This document shows, piece after piece, positions 35,664 to 44,147 of a DNA stretch of 64,000 nucleotides. This DNA comes from an uncultured Lachnospiraceae bacterium (GTDB lineage Bacteria > Bacillota > Clostridia > Lachnospirales > Lachnospiraceae): NCBI GenBank assembly GCA_910584915.1, contig CAJUDM010000015.1, forward strand, positions 1-64,000, given 5' to 3'. Positions within the stretch are counted from its first letter, which is position 1. Each line of letters begins with the position of its first letter. A program made the translations under genes and the position numbers. A model generated the notes under the pieces. It worked only from the letters and a program-made list of their open reading frames with translations. It made no database searches and was not told where the DNA came from.

Positions 35664-37112
35664 TCAACATTTCCCGCCCTCTCCCATCATCCTGCCCAGT
35701 TTCCTCCGCACATGTATGTAGGCGGGGATCAGGAAGGCATCCGCAAGTATCCACGCAAGGGGACTGGCAAGGCAGGCGCCTGTAAATCCAAGGTACGGCA
35801 CCAGAAGAAGCCCTGCGAGAGCCCTCGCCACCATCTCGCATACGCCTGCCAGCACTGCAAAGGCGCTGAAACCCATCCCCTGTATCATAAAACGTATGAT
35901 ATTGACAAAAGCGAGCGGAATGTAAAACGCGCTCATGGTCAGCAGCATTTCCCTTGCTCCGCCCATGATCTCCGCGCCGCCGTCATTCACAAACATAGCG
36001 ATAAAATTATTTCCAAAGAAAAACAGGACCGCAAAAGCTGCCAGCGCATATCCTATTCCCAGGAGGCTGCAGGCGCGCAGCCCCTCCCCGAGCCTCTCCA
36101 ATTTCTTCGCTCCCACGTTCTGTCCACCGTAAGTCGCCATCGTAGATCCCATCGCGTCAAACGGGCAGCTGAAGAACAGGCTGACTTTGCCTGCCGCCGT
36201 AACCGAAGCGACCGCCACGGAACCTAAAGAATTCACGGAAGTCTGCAGGATCACGCTGCCGATCGCCGTGATCGAATACTGCAGCCCCATCGGCACGCCC
36301 ATACCGCAGAGCGTTTTCATATGGCTGAGATTCACCTTCCACTCATCCTTCGTGATCTCCAGGATATCAAACTTCTTTTTCATATAGAACAGACACAGCA
36401 CCCCTGAGATCAGCTGGGAGACCACCGTCGCGAACGCCGCCCCCGCGATTCCCATATGAAACGTCAGGATACACAGAAGATCCAGCCCGATATTCAGCAC
36501 GGAAGACAACAGTAGAAACATGAGGGGAGTCCTGGAATCCCCCATGGACCGGATAATGCCCGACAGCAGATTGTACAGATAGGACGCCGGAATACCCAGA
36601 AAAATGATCACGATATAAACATAGGCATACTCAAATATATCCTCCGGCGTCTTCATCCAGGTCAGAATATTTCTGCACAGCAGCACTACCACCGCCGTCA
36701 TGACTACCGCAAACGCCCCTGAAAGCCACATACTGTTGGCGATAAACTGCCGCATGCCGGAAAAATCCCTAGCGCCGAATTTGTGCGCGACCGGAATCGC
36801 AAAACCGTTGCATACCCCCATACAGAATCCGATGATCATAAAATTGACAGAACCTGTGGAACCCACGCCGGCGAGCGCCTTCAACCCCAGAAACTGTCCC
36901 ACGATGATCGTATCCACCACGCTGTAGAACTGTTGGAATAAAAAACCAAATAAAAGCGGCGTCGCAAATCCCAGGATCAGCTTCATGGGGGAACCCGCTG
37001 TCATATCCCTCGTCGAAGCCTTCTGTAACTTTTTCTCCGCCTCTGCGCCGCTTTCCGCACACAGCCCCTTATCTTTTCTGAAAACAATCGATGCCGCACT
37101 TCCTGTACCCAT
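35664..37112 (-). CDS. MATE-family multidrug/metabolite efflux transporter
   Basis: 482 aa with twelve membrane helices. The first MATE half starts GSPMKLILGFATPLLFGFLF with VDTIIVGQFLG; the second repeats with MGVPMGLQYSITAIGSVILQ. Members export drugs or metabolites in exchange for Na+ or H+. The ~45-residue N-terminal extension is longer than usual; an internal start at MTAGSPMK is possible but GGAGG supports 37112. A family-B hairpin element lies just upstream. The 160 bases between this gene and the transglutaminase gene hold nothing assignable. Confidence 0.92.
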   Translation of the reverse strand: MGTGSAASIVFRKDKGLCAESGAEAEKKLQKASTRDMTAGSPMKLILGFATPLLFGFLFQQFYSVVDTIIVGQFLGLKALAGVGSTGSVNFMIIGFCMGVCNGFAIPVAHKFGARDFSGMRQFIANSMWLSGAFAVVMTAVVVLLCRNILTWMKTPEDIFEYAYVYIVIIFLGIPASYLYNLLSGIIRSMGDSRTPLMFLLLSSVLNIGLDLLCILTFHMGIAGAAFATVVSQLISGVLCLFYMKKKFDILEITKDEWKVNLSHMKTLCGMGVPMGLQYSITAIGSVILQTSVNSLGSVAVASVTAAGKVSLFFSCPFDAMGSTMATYGGQNVGAKKLERLGEGLRACSLLGIGYALAAFAVLFFFGNNFIAMFVNDGGAEIMGGAREMLLTMSAFYIPLAFVNIIRFMIQGMGFSAFAVLAGVCEMVARALAGLLLVPYLGFTGACLASPLAWILADAFLIPAYIHVRRKLGRMMGEGGKC

Positions 37113-37139
37113 CTTTTACCGCCTCCGTATTCAAAGTCA

Positions 37140-37272
37140 ACAACCCCGCTGCAAGCAACGGGGCATCAAGCTTGCAACGCTGCCGAGCAGCGGGGTATGT
37201 GGCCCTCGCATCATTCTCCAAATGTGCATGCGAACATACCCGCCTGGCTCGTTGCTCGCGGGAATCAAATAC
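37140..37272. repeat. Intergenic hairpin element, family B copy 1
   Basis: It starts with ACCCCGCTGCAAGCAACGGGG and ends CCTGGCTCGTTGCTCGCGGGAAT. The ends pair partly with each other, and local hairpins (CCCCG/CGGGG) are present. Copy 2 lies at 60882-60977, with the same ends and a different middle. Upstream of the MATE gene. Confidence 0.65.
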
Positions 37273-37317
37273 GAGTATATACACATTCCCGCAAAATGAA
37301 CAGTACCATTTCTCACA

Positions 37318-37345
37318 AAAAAAGCAGGTACCGAACCTGCTTTTT
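37318..37345. terminator. Bidirectional hairpin terminator
   Basis: AAGCAGGT and ACCTGCTT pair around a 4-5 base loop, with A/T runs on both sides. It bounds the tandem hairpins that follow tRNA-Leu. Confidence 0.7.
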
Positions 37346-37421
37346 TGTTATTTTGTATCTATTTGTCCGGAGCTTATCCGTATCATATCCGAAACCGGAT
37401 ACGATATCTGAAAAACGGGCA

Positions 37422-37586
37422 GAAGAATGTTCTTCTCCACTGCTCGCTGCGCAGGGCGCACGCTGCCTGAGCAGCAAATTCCTCTGTGCGCCCCTGCGCA
37501 ATCAGGCAGGGAAGAGCCGTCTTCCCTGCTCGTCGCGCGACCCGTGCGCCGCCCTGGCGGCATATTTCCTCTGCACGGGTCTGCGC
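37422..37586. repeat. Two tandem copies of a three-stem hairpin unit (family E)
   Basis: Unit 1 has GAAGA/TCTTC (37422-37435), a long stem 37448-37461 with 37486-37500, and inner CTGC/GCAG (37463-37474). Unit 2 has GGGAAGA/TCTTCCC (37509-37526), stem 37535-37547 with 37573-37586, and inner CCGC/GCGG (37549-37560). The stems differ in sequence but pair in both units, while the loop around ATTTCCTCTG is conserved. Confidence 0.7.
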
Positions 37587-37587
37587 A

Positions 37588-37622
37588 TAAAAAAAGAACC
37601 CTGCCGACAGGATCCTTTTTTT
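37588..37622 (-). terminator. Terminator of tRNA-Leu
   Basis: GGATCCTG pairs with CAGGGTTC (two wobbles) around TCGG, flanked by A7/T7 runs, directly after the tRNA. Confidence 0.8.
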
Positions 37623-37623
37623 A

Positions 37624-37707
37624 TGCAGAAGAAGGGACTTGAACCCTCACTGTATTGCTACAACAGGCACCTGAAGCCTGCGCGTCTGCCAATTCCGCCA
37701 CTTCTGC
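37624..37707 (-). tRNA. tRNA-Leu(CAG)
   Basis: 84 bases with a long variable arm. Acceptor GCAGAAG/CTTCTGC; anticodon stem CAGGC/GCCTG with loop TTCAGGT gives CAG (codon CTG). T loop TTCAAGT. Discriminator A, no encoded CCA. Confidence 0.93.
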
Positions 37708-37741
37708 GAACCGAACAAATGTTATTTTACATATTTCCCGT

Positions 37742-38938
37742 TCAAATGTCAATACCTAATTTTATTTTTCTCTCTTTTTTTCGAGAAAATTTTTCCTGCA
37801 TATTCAGAATCCCCTCCTGAATCCTGCTCTGGATCTCTCTTTTTGTCATCTGGCCGGTGATCTCAAAAAGTTCCCGGATGATCTCCTCCGTCTCATCTTT
37901 CGTCTCCTCGTCCATCTCCTTCAACTCCTGTAAGATACCGGTCAGGCTTTTCTTCCAGTCGTTCTTAAAGTCGATCAGATTATCCGCCTCCGATGCCCCG
38001 AGCACCCGGAACAGCACATCAGAAAACCGTCCCACCTGTTCATCGTCCAGGCTCAATATCCAGTCCGTCACCGCCGTATCCATAAGCCTGGCTCCATTTT
38101 TCAGATTTTCCCTGTGCTGGAAAGTCCCGTCTTCCGGATCCACCACCCATGTATAGGGATTATGCTGCCAGAGCCCATAGGAACTGCTCTCGACCACATT
38201 GTAGGAGTCCCCGTGCTCTAAAAGCATTCCCACCAGGGAAGAACCCGGCAGGATCTTATTCACTTTGTCCGCTATCCGCTCATACTCATACCGCTCCAGC
38301 ACCTGCGGTTTAAATCCCGGTCCGTCATGGCTGAACACCTGTATGATCCGCTCCTGCAGCACCGCAGAACTGCTCATCGCCGCAAAAACAGCCAGATTCC
38401 CGCCCTTGGAATGGCCGCCCAGATAAAACTTTCCGGACAGATGCCCCGCCGCCTTCCGCATATACCTCGCCGCATAGAGCTGTCCTACCACAGGCTCCGA
38501 AAAAGCCAGCGTGAAATCCTCCTTCCAGCCCACCAGATTCTCATCCGTACCGCGGTAAACGATATAACAGATCTGCTCCCCCGCCGCATCCTTCCCCGGA
38601 AGACAGGTGACAGCCGAAAACTGGATCTCCATCTCCTTATCCAGAATATCTACATAATAGTTAAGCTTCAATTCCGCGAAACGCCTGCTATTCAGGACTG
38701 CCTCCACCAGCTTCTGATTATCCTCCCGATACCTTTCATCCGCAAAGATCTGTTCCTCATGTTCTCTCACAGCGACCTCTTTAAAGGACACAAAATCCTG
38801 CCCGTCCTCCAGTCCGGGGATCAGATTTTTCATCTTCAGGTAGCTTAGTTGACATAACACCAAAGAATCCACCTCGCTGAATTCCCTCTCCGCAAAAGTA
38901 TATCGAAAATTGTTTACATAATCTATAATATTCCCCAT
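37742..38938 (-). CDS. Mbeg1-like (DUF2974) alpha/beta-hydrolase-fold protein
   Basis: 398 aa. VYRGTDENLVGWKEDFTLAF and the nucleophile elbow GGHSKGGNLAVFAA are the hallmarks of the DUF2974 family, which resembles class 3 lipases. HDGPGF and the later HGDSYNVVESS may hold the acid and histidine. The C-terminal third is helical and charged. Substrate and role are not established for the family. It converges on tRNA-Leu and stands alone. Confidence 0.88.
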   Translation of the reverse strand: MGNIIDYVNNFRYTFAEREFSEVDSLVLCQLSYLKMKNLIPGLEDGQDFVSFKEVAVREHEEQIFADERYREDNQKLVEAVLNSRRFAELKLNYYVDILDKEMEIQFSAVTCLPGKDAAGEQICYIVYRGTDENLVGWKEDFTLAFSEPVVGQLYAARYMRKAAGHLSGKFYLGGHSKGGNLAVFAAMSSSAVLQERIIQVFSHDGPGFKPQVLERYEYERIADKVNKILPGSSLVGMLLEHGDSYNVVESSSYGLWQHNPYTWVVDPEDGTFQHRENLKNGARLMDTAVTDWILSLDDEQVGRFSDVLFRVLGASEADNLIDFKNDWKKSLTGILQELKEMDEETKDETEEIIRELFEITGQMTKREIQSRIQEGILNMQEKFSRKKERKIKLGIDI

Positions 38939-39081
38939 CGGCAGATGCCCCTTTCATCATACAGCATAAGAAGACAGTGCGCTCTGTTTTCCATACAGTG
39001 ACATCTCAGCCCCCTTTTAAAAGCGTCAGATCGCGCCTGCATGGATAAACACATCCTGCTAAAGTCAGACACAACAGCTGC

Positions 39082-40341
39082 TCAATACAGTACCCCGTCA
39101 TAATAGGCCAGCAGCTGCTCCACCACATCCCCATAACTTGCGATCCCCTCCTCTATTCCGTTGATCTGCAGATTTGTCTCCAAAAAACTGCGGGATGCCT
39201 GCCTGACAGTCCCGGTATCGATCACAGCCCTGCTCTCCACCTCTTCCCAGGCTTCCTTTGTCAAAAAAATATTATCGCTCTCCACAAGCGGACTGCAGCT
39301 CTCATACATCAGATACGCCTCCCTGGAGTGCCCAAGGCTCTCATACAGATCTCTGTTCAGATAATCCAGTACACTCAGATAACCACTGTAACGAAAGAAC
39401 GCATCCTCCGAAGACGTACAGGCGAGATATCCGATAAAGTTGGCGTCATCCTCATATATAAAGCCTTTTACATGGGAAAGTTCATGGCACAATGTGGATG
39501 GCACATTGGCGATATACATCGTCCCGTTGTAGTTTGCCTCCATCGAAAACGGAAAGTAATAGCCCATCATATACTGCTGACTGAAAAATCCGGAAAACGC
39601 CAGTTCCTTCGGCACAGGATAATAGCCGCCCAACAGAGGATATTCTTCCCCCAGCCTCCTCATCTCAGCGATGGCGCGCTGTTTCATGTCCTCCTCATAT
39701 ACTATGTGGCCGTTTTCATCCCGTCCCATTGTTTTCGCCAGTTCATTGCACTGTCTCACCACATGATCCCTGACAAGCGCCAGTTCTCTCACACTGTACT
39801 CCCGCTCCTCACACTGCATATAATTTTCCTGAAAGCTGCTGCAGTGATAAAGAACGAAACAGTTGATTGACATAATGACGGCAACCACACCCGTTATCCA
39901 CAGCAGGCTGTAAAAATATGCGGCTGTAAATTTCACAAACCCGGATTTTCCCCGGTCCTGATCCGTTTTGACGCGCGTCCTCTCCGCTCTTCCCCTATCC
40001 TGATCCGTCTCGCCGCGGTTCTTCTCCGCTCTTCCCCTATCCTGATCCGTCTCGCCGCGTGCTCCCTTCGAACTTCCTTTTATCCGGGCAGCAATCATCC
40101 TCACCAGAGCGATGACAGACAGAGACAGTGCCCCCATCGCAAGGAGCACAGCAAATATCAGCAAAAGTTCACCCACCGAAAAGGGAAACAGGCTGCTGAT
40201 ATGTCCCTGTATATATTGCGTCACATGAAATACGCTTTGACGCATTTTATCGCCAAAGCCCTCTTTGCCACATGACAATACATTTATCACAACCACCAAT
40301 ACATAAATTCCAGGCAAAAACCAGTTTTTTCTTTTTCTCAT
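39082..40341 (-). CDS. DUF3810 membrane metallopeptidase-like protein
   Basis: 419 aa. Three membrane helices lie near residues 8-22, 55-85 and 135-160. Between the second and third is a linker with about three imperfect copies of an ETDQDRGRAE-type repeat (about 39960-40060). The external part has the zinc-peptidase motif LCHELSHVKGF and the downstream Glu in EDDANFIGY, fitting DUF3810. Proteolytic activity is plausible but unproved. The ribosome site is weak. The next gene upstream is the SARP-like regulator 33 bases away. Confidence 0.85.
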   Translation of the reverse strand: MRKRKNWFLPGIYVLVVVINVLSCGKEGFGDKMRQSVFHVTQYIQGHISSLFPFSVGELLLIFAVLLAMGALSLSVIALVRMIAARIKGSSKGARGETDQDRGRAEKNRGETDQDRGRAERTRVKTDQDRGKSGFVKFTAAYFYSLLWITGVVAVIMSINCFVLYHCSSFQENYMQCEEREYSVRELALVRDHVVRQCNELAKTMGRDENGHIVYEEDMKQRAIAEMRRLGEEYPLLGGYYPVPKELAFSGFFSQQYMMGYYFPFSMEANYNGTMYIANVPSTLCHELSHVKGFIYEDDANFIGYLACTSSEDAFFRYSGYLSVLDYLNRDLYESLGHSREAYLMYESCSPLVESDNIFLTKEAWEEVESRAVIDTGTVRQASRSFLETNLQINGIEEGIASYGDVVEQLLAYYDGVLY

Positions 40342-40374
40342 TTACACCGCCGTCATATAGCTTATGCAAACAAT

Positions 40375-41163
40375 TTAATATTCATGCATCAGATTTGCCA
40401 GCGTTTCCTCGCCCCAACTATAGTCAAACAAATAGTCCCCCTGAAACATTTCTCCGTTCTTCTCAGGTTCCACCAGATATGTGTAATAATCACAATCCAC
40501 TTTCTCTTTACTGATATGACAGCTCCCTCTCGTTGTCTGAAATAACTCCGTAATCCCCTTTTCCTTCAACGTCCCCTGCAGATTCATAACCGCTTTTCTA
40601 TAGAGTTTTTTCACTTTTTCATCATAAACCCTCTCAGGCCACAGCTTATCTATCACTTCTTCCATGGATACATTGCCGCCGCACCTGTCCATACACAATG
40701 CTAACAACTCCTTCGATTTCGCATTCTTAAAATAAAGAACCTGACCATTTAAAAACAGATCAAAACGTCCGAACATCCGCGCACTCAGACTCTTTTTCTG
40801 ACGTCTGGAAAGCAGCAACGCCCTTTCCACCGCATCCTCTATATCATTTCTGTCATAAGGCATCAAAATACAATAATCCGCTTTCATTTTTATAACATCC
40901 ACGATCCGGCTACTGTCACCGATCATATAAATAAGTACGATACCCGGACAGATCTCCTTAAGCCTCCTCCCCAGCTCAAGCCCGTCCATCCCCGGTATCT
41001 CTGTATCTAAAAGCGCAAATTCCACTATATTATTTTCAGCATATTCCAACGCTTTATCCGCATCTCCAAAGCTCCCTGTAACGTCGACTCCCCCGATGTT
41101 TTCCATTTCTTCTTCCAGTTCATGCCGTATTAGTGATTCCCTGTTCACTAATATCGTTTTCAT
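40375..41163 (-). CDS. Response regulator with SARP-like (OmpR/BTAD-type) output domain
   Basis: 262 aa. The receiver (1-120) has phospho-acceptor Asp in FALLDTEIPGMDGLELG. The output part (about 128-255) has ARMFGRFDLFLNGQVLYF, KELLALCMDRCGGNVS and VKKLYRKAVMNLQGTL, typical of the winged-helix part of SARP-like regulators. No histidine kinase is adjacent. The expected third receiver residue is replaced (MIGDS, no clear Lys-Pro switch), so it may be controlled in an unusual way. Confidence 0.82.
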   Translation of the reverse strand: MKTILVNRESLIRHELEEEMENIGGVDVTGSFGDADKALEYAENNIVEFALLDTEIPGMDGLELGRRLKEICPGIVLIYMIGDSSRIVDVIKMKADYCILMPYDRNDIEDAVERALLLSRRQKKSLSARMFGRFDLFLNGQVLYFKNAKSKELLALCMDRCGGNVSMEEVIDKLWPERVYDEKVKKLYRKAVMNLQGTLKEKGITELFQTTRGSCHISKEKVDCDYYTYLVEPEKNGEMFQGDYLFDYSWGEETLANLMHEY

Positions 41164-41307
41164 CCACTGTTATCTGTCTTCCATCTTTTAGTAAATAAAA
41201 TTCCGTTATACCGTAATCAGACTTATCCCTCCATTACTTTGTATATTCCGGATTATTTTATAACTGTAACAATAAAAACAGATCAATTTGCATTTTTTAC
41301 TTATGCA

Positions 41308-41955
41308 TTATTTTTTAGGCCTTCGCTTCTCTTTTTCCTCCCGCTCGGGTCCCTTCTGATTCCCGAGTTCCGAAATGTTATCTATCATCTTCTCTATCAT
41401 CATCTTCTTCAAATACACATCAAAACACAGCAGACAGATAAAGGAAAACATCTTAAGAAACTCCTGCCCCTCCTCCGGCGCCTCCTCAAAAGTTCCCTCC
41501 GCCTTTCTGAATTTTCTGATCACATCTTTTTTTAACAGATCGATTCCCTCCTTCTCCATACTGAAAACCTCTCTGTAAATATCCTCCAGCTTAAAATCCT
41601 TGTCCTCCCCAAAATACTGTTCCGTTAAAGGCTTCATCAGTGTCTGGATATCCCCGATCGACATAAAGCCCTTAAAATAATAAATAAAGATCAGAAGCAG
41701 CATATGCTCTCTGGAATATTTTTTCTTCTCCGGCGGCGGCATCAGATGATTTTTCACATAATTATTGATCATAGTCTTTGTCATGATCTTATCATCCTCA
41801 GGATTGCGGCTCGCCGTTTTCAGCCGCTGCTCCATAAAAGTTGTCACCTGGTCCATATACAGTTCGATGTTCGGCAGTTCCTCCGGCCTGATATGTTCCG
41901 TCCTGTCCAGGCTCTTGATAATACTGTTCAGCAGATCATGCATATCTATGGTCAT
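41308..41955 (-). CDS. DUF1836 protein
   Basis: 215 aa from MTIDMHDLL; GGGGGAGAA lies upstream, whereas a longer frame crosses a palindrome. The conserved DUF1836 block DDKIMTKTMINNYVKNHLMP, then PPPEKKKYSREHMLLLIFIYYFK, is present. This block looks like a degenerate helix-turn-helix of the MerR type, so a regulatory role is often assumed. The tail is charged (PEREEKEKRRPKK). Confidence 0.85.
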   Translation of the reverse strand: MTIDMHDLLNSIIKSLDRTEHIRPEELPNIELYMDQVTTFMEQRLKTASRNPEDDKIMTKTMINNYVKNHLMPPPEKKKYSREHMLLLIFIYYFKGFMSIGDIQTLMKPLTEQYFGEDKDFKLEDIYREVFSMEKEGIDLLKKDVIRKFRKAEGTFEEAPEEGQEFLKMFSFICLLCFDVYLKKMMIEKMIDNISELGNQKGPEREEKEKRRPKK

Positions 41956-41997
41956 ATATATTCTCCCCCTGTAGTGCGCGGCACGATTTATGTTATC

Positions 41998-42119
41998 GCA
42001 GTGCGTACCCGGAAAATCTTCGATTTTCCTCATTACAGGCGTTCGCCCTATGAAAAATGCGGGGGCAGTCTTCTTACATGTAAGCATGACGAAAACTGCC
42101 CCTGCATTTTTCGCACTGC
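41998..42119. repeat. Branched palindromic element between DUF1836 and TrpR-like genes
   Basis: Outer stem GCAGTGCG/CGCACTGC (41998-42005 with 42112-42119) encloses a perfect GGAAAATC-TTC-GATTTTCC hairpin (42011-42029) and a 17-18 bp stem (42052-42069 with 42095-42112) whose loop includes CTTACATGTAAG. No second copy seen. Confidence 0.65.
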
Positions 42120-42277
42120 TTTCTTATAGTATATAGTTTTCATTACTAGATGACAAGATCTTTTACACAAAATTTATGACTTTCTGATATTTTGCCCTTT
42201 ACGAATATTACTTTCGTATGCTAAAATAATATCAGTTTAGGACTTTAAAATTTTATTGTATGAAAGTGTAGGATGCC

Positions 42278-42577
42278 ATGAACAACAAATTAAAAAATGC
42301 CGCTGTAGATTCCCTCTTTGAAGCGATTCTCCATCTTCAGTCCAAAGAGGAATGCTACAACTTTTTTGAGGATCTCTGTACGGTAAATGAACTGTTATCC
42401 CTATCTCAGCGTTTCGATGTTGCCGCTATGCTGCGGGATAAAAAAACCTATCTGGAGATCGCTGAAAAAACCGGCGCTTCCACTGCTACCATCAGCCGGG
42501 TAAACCGCTCCCTGCACTATGGCAACGATGGCTATGAACTTATTTTTCAGCGCATCGAAGACGAAAAACATTCATAG
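42278..42577 (+). CDS. YerC/YecD-family TrpR-related regulator
   Basis: 99 aa. The helical TrpR-like fold has FFEDLCTVNELLSLSQRFDVAAML and the helix-turn-helix TYLEIAEKTGASTATISRVNRSL. The family is widespread in Firmicutes and lacks an assigned ligand. It is divergent from the DUF1836 gene. The spacer 42578-42717 before the convergent kinase gene holds nothing I can assign. Confidence 0.92.
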   Translation: MNNKLKNAAVDSLFEAILHLQSKEECYNFFEDLCTVNELLSLSQRFDVAAMLRDKKTYLEIAEKTGASTATISRVNRSLHYGNDGYELIFQRIEDEKHS

Positions 42578-42717
42578 CATAAACAGCGGACAGCATGTCC
42601 CATAAACTGTCCCGCATGAAAAGAGAAGGTACAGAAACATCTGTCCTCCTCCTTTCTTTTCGTTCTTATGTGAAGCTGCCTCTTTCCTTATTGAAAACTG
42701 CGCCTGCTTCCATCGTG

Positions 42718-43815
42718 CTATCTCTGCACTCTCGCGCCCGCACCTCCCATGATCGCTTCCACTTCCTTTTTGCTCGCCATCGTGGTATCGCCCGGCGTCG
42801 TCATAGCCAGAGCACCGTGTGCCGCGCCGTAATTCACAGCCAGTCCGGCATCCCCTGTCGTCATCAGTCCGTAGATCAGCCCGGATGCAAAGGAATCTCC
42901 GCCGCCTACCCGGTCCATGATCTCCAGCCCTTTATAATCCTTTGCCTTGTAGATCTCTCCGTCCGCCCAGCAGATCGCACTCCAGTCATTGACTGTCGCT
43001 GTCTTCACCTCCCTGAGCGTAGTCGCGACCGCCTTGAAATTCGGATAGGTCTTTGCCGCCTCATTGATCATCTTCTTGTAACCGTCCAGGTTCAGTTCCT
43101 TCAGATTTTCATCATTCCCTTCGATCTCAAATCCGAGACACGCCGTAAAGTCCTCCTCATTGCCGATCATCACATCCACATACTTTGCCACTTCTTTGTT
43201 GACTTCCTGCGCTTTTTCCTTGCCGCCGATAGCGCTCCACATGGAAGGGCGGTAGTTCAGGTCATAGGATACCACCGTGCCATATTTTTTCGCCGTTTTG
43301 ATCGCCGCGAGGATCGTCTCGCAGGACTGCTCGGAAAGCGCCGCATAGATGCCGCCGGTATGGAGCCAGCGCACGCCCAGCTCACCGAAAATATGATCGA
43401 AATCAAAGTCCTCCGGTTTTGCCTTGGAGATCGCGGTATTCGCCCTGTCGGAGCATCCCACCGCACCGCGGATGCCAAAGCCCCGCTCCGTAAAATTGAT
43501 GCCGTTTCTGCAGACGCGCCCGATGCCGTCCGTCTTCATCCATTTGATCAGGGATGTGTCCACGCCGCCCTGCAAAATAAAATCTTCCATCAGCATCCCC
43601 ACTTCATTGTCAGCAAAGGCAGTGATCACGCCGGTCTTTAATCCAAAACATCTGCGCAGCCCGCGCACCACATTGTACTCGCCGCCGCCCTCCCAGGCTC
43701 TGAACTGCCGCGCCGTGCGGATCCGCCCCTCGCCCGGATCAAGCCGCAGCATCACTTCCCCAAGGGAAACCGCATCGTACCGGCACTCGTTCTCCGGCCT
43801 TAAATTTAAGTTCAT
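42718..43815 (-). CDS. PfkB-family sugar kinase, probable 2-keto-3-deoxygluconate kinase
   Basis: 365 aa from MNLNLRPE, chosen because GGAGG lies just upstream; an earlier ATG overlaps that site. PfkB motifs: SLGEVMLRLDPGEG near the N terminus, and DRVGGGDSFASGLIYG (anion hole and catalytic Asp) near residue 310. It closes the minus-strand run dehydratase-aldolase-kinase, fitting phosphorylation of KDG to KDPG. It is longer than the paralogue at 58387-59409; both end in RVQR. A family-D repeat separates it from the aldolase. Confidence 0.88.
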   Translation of the reverse strand: MNLNLRPENECRYDAVSLGEVMLRLDPGEGRIRTARQFRAWEGGGEYNVVRGLRRCFGLKTGVITAFADNEVGMLMEDFILQGGVDTSLIKWMKTDGIGRVCRNGINFTERGFGIRGAVGCSDRANTAISKAKPEDFDFDHIFGELGVRWLHTGGIYAALSEQSCETILAAIKTAKKYGTVVSYDLNYRPSMWSAIGGKEKAQEVNKEVAKYVDVMIGNEEDFTACLGFEIEGNDENLKELNLDGYKKMINEAAKTYPNFKAVATTLREVKTATVNDWSAICWADGEIYKAKDYKGLEIMDRVGGGDSFASGLIYGLMTTGDAGLAVNYGAAHGALAMTTPGDTTMASKKEVEAIMGGAGARVQR

Positions 43816-43843
43816 ATTTATTCCTCCATTCCAGTTATACTCC

Positions 43844-43980
43844 AACTCACAAACGCTTCGCTTTTTGTTCTTATCCCTCGCTCTCAGCTCGGTCTATTCC
43901 AGTTCCGCATCCGTCTCCGCACCACACTCCAGGAGGACAAAATCACAGCCGCTTTGCGTCTGCAATTTGTCCTGTGCGCT
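43844..43980. repeat. Family-D intergenic repeat, copy 1 (between aldolase and kinase)
   Basis: About 137 bases. The first ~65 (AACTCACAAACGCTTCGC...) and last ~30 (CAGCCGCTTTGCG...) match 59447-59585 almost base for base; the middle ~36 differ. Both copies lie between a KDPG aldolase and a KDG kinase gene. Confidence 0.8.
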
Positions 43981-44072
43981 GCTTCGACTCCTGCTGATTC
44001 CAGTTCCGCAACTGTCCTTCCAGCACACATATTCCCGAGGACATATTCCCGAGGACAAATTTCCATTTAATT

Positions 44073-44147
44073 TAACGGGAACCTTCTCCATTTGCTAACG
44101 CAAATAGAGAAGTATCAAATAACTTCACCTGACGGTTCAGTTATTTT
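44073..44147 (-). repeat. Family-C hairpin pair, diverged single copy
   Basis: Read on the minus strand it follows the aldolase stop: AATAACT..AGTTATT, then CTTCTC-ATTTGC-GTTA-GCAAAT-GAGAAG, ending GGTTCCCG. Compared with 49055-49424 the first stem has A-T in place of G-C on both sides, a compensatory change. Confidence 0.7.

Noticed and set aside
43860..44066. Short minus-strand peptides within the family-D repeat
   Set aside because: Copy 1 has a stop codon where copy 2 is open, so coding is not conserved although the DNA is.
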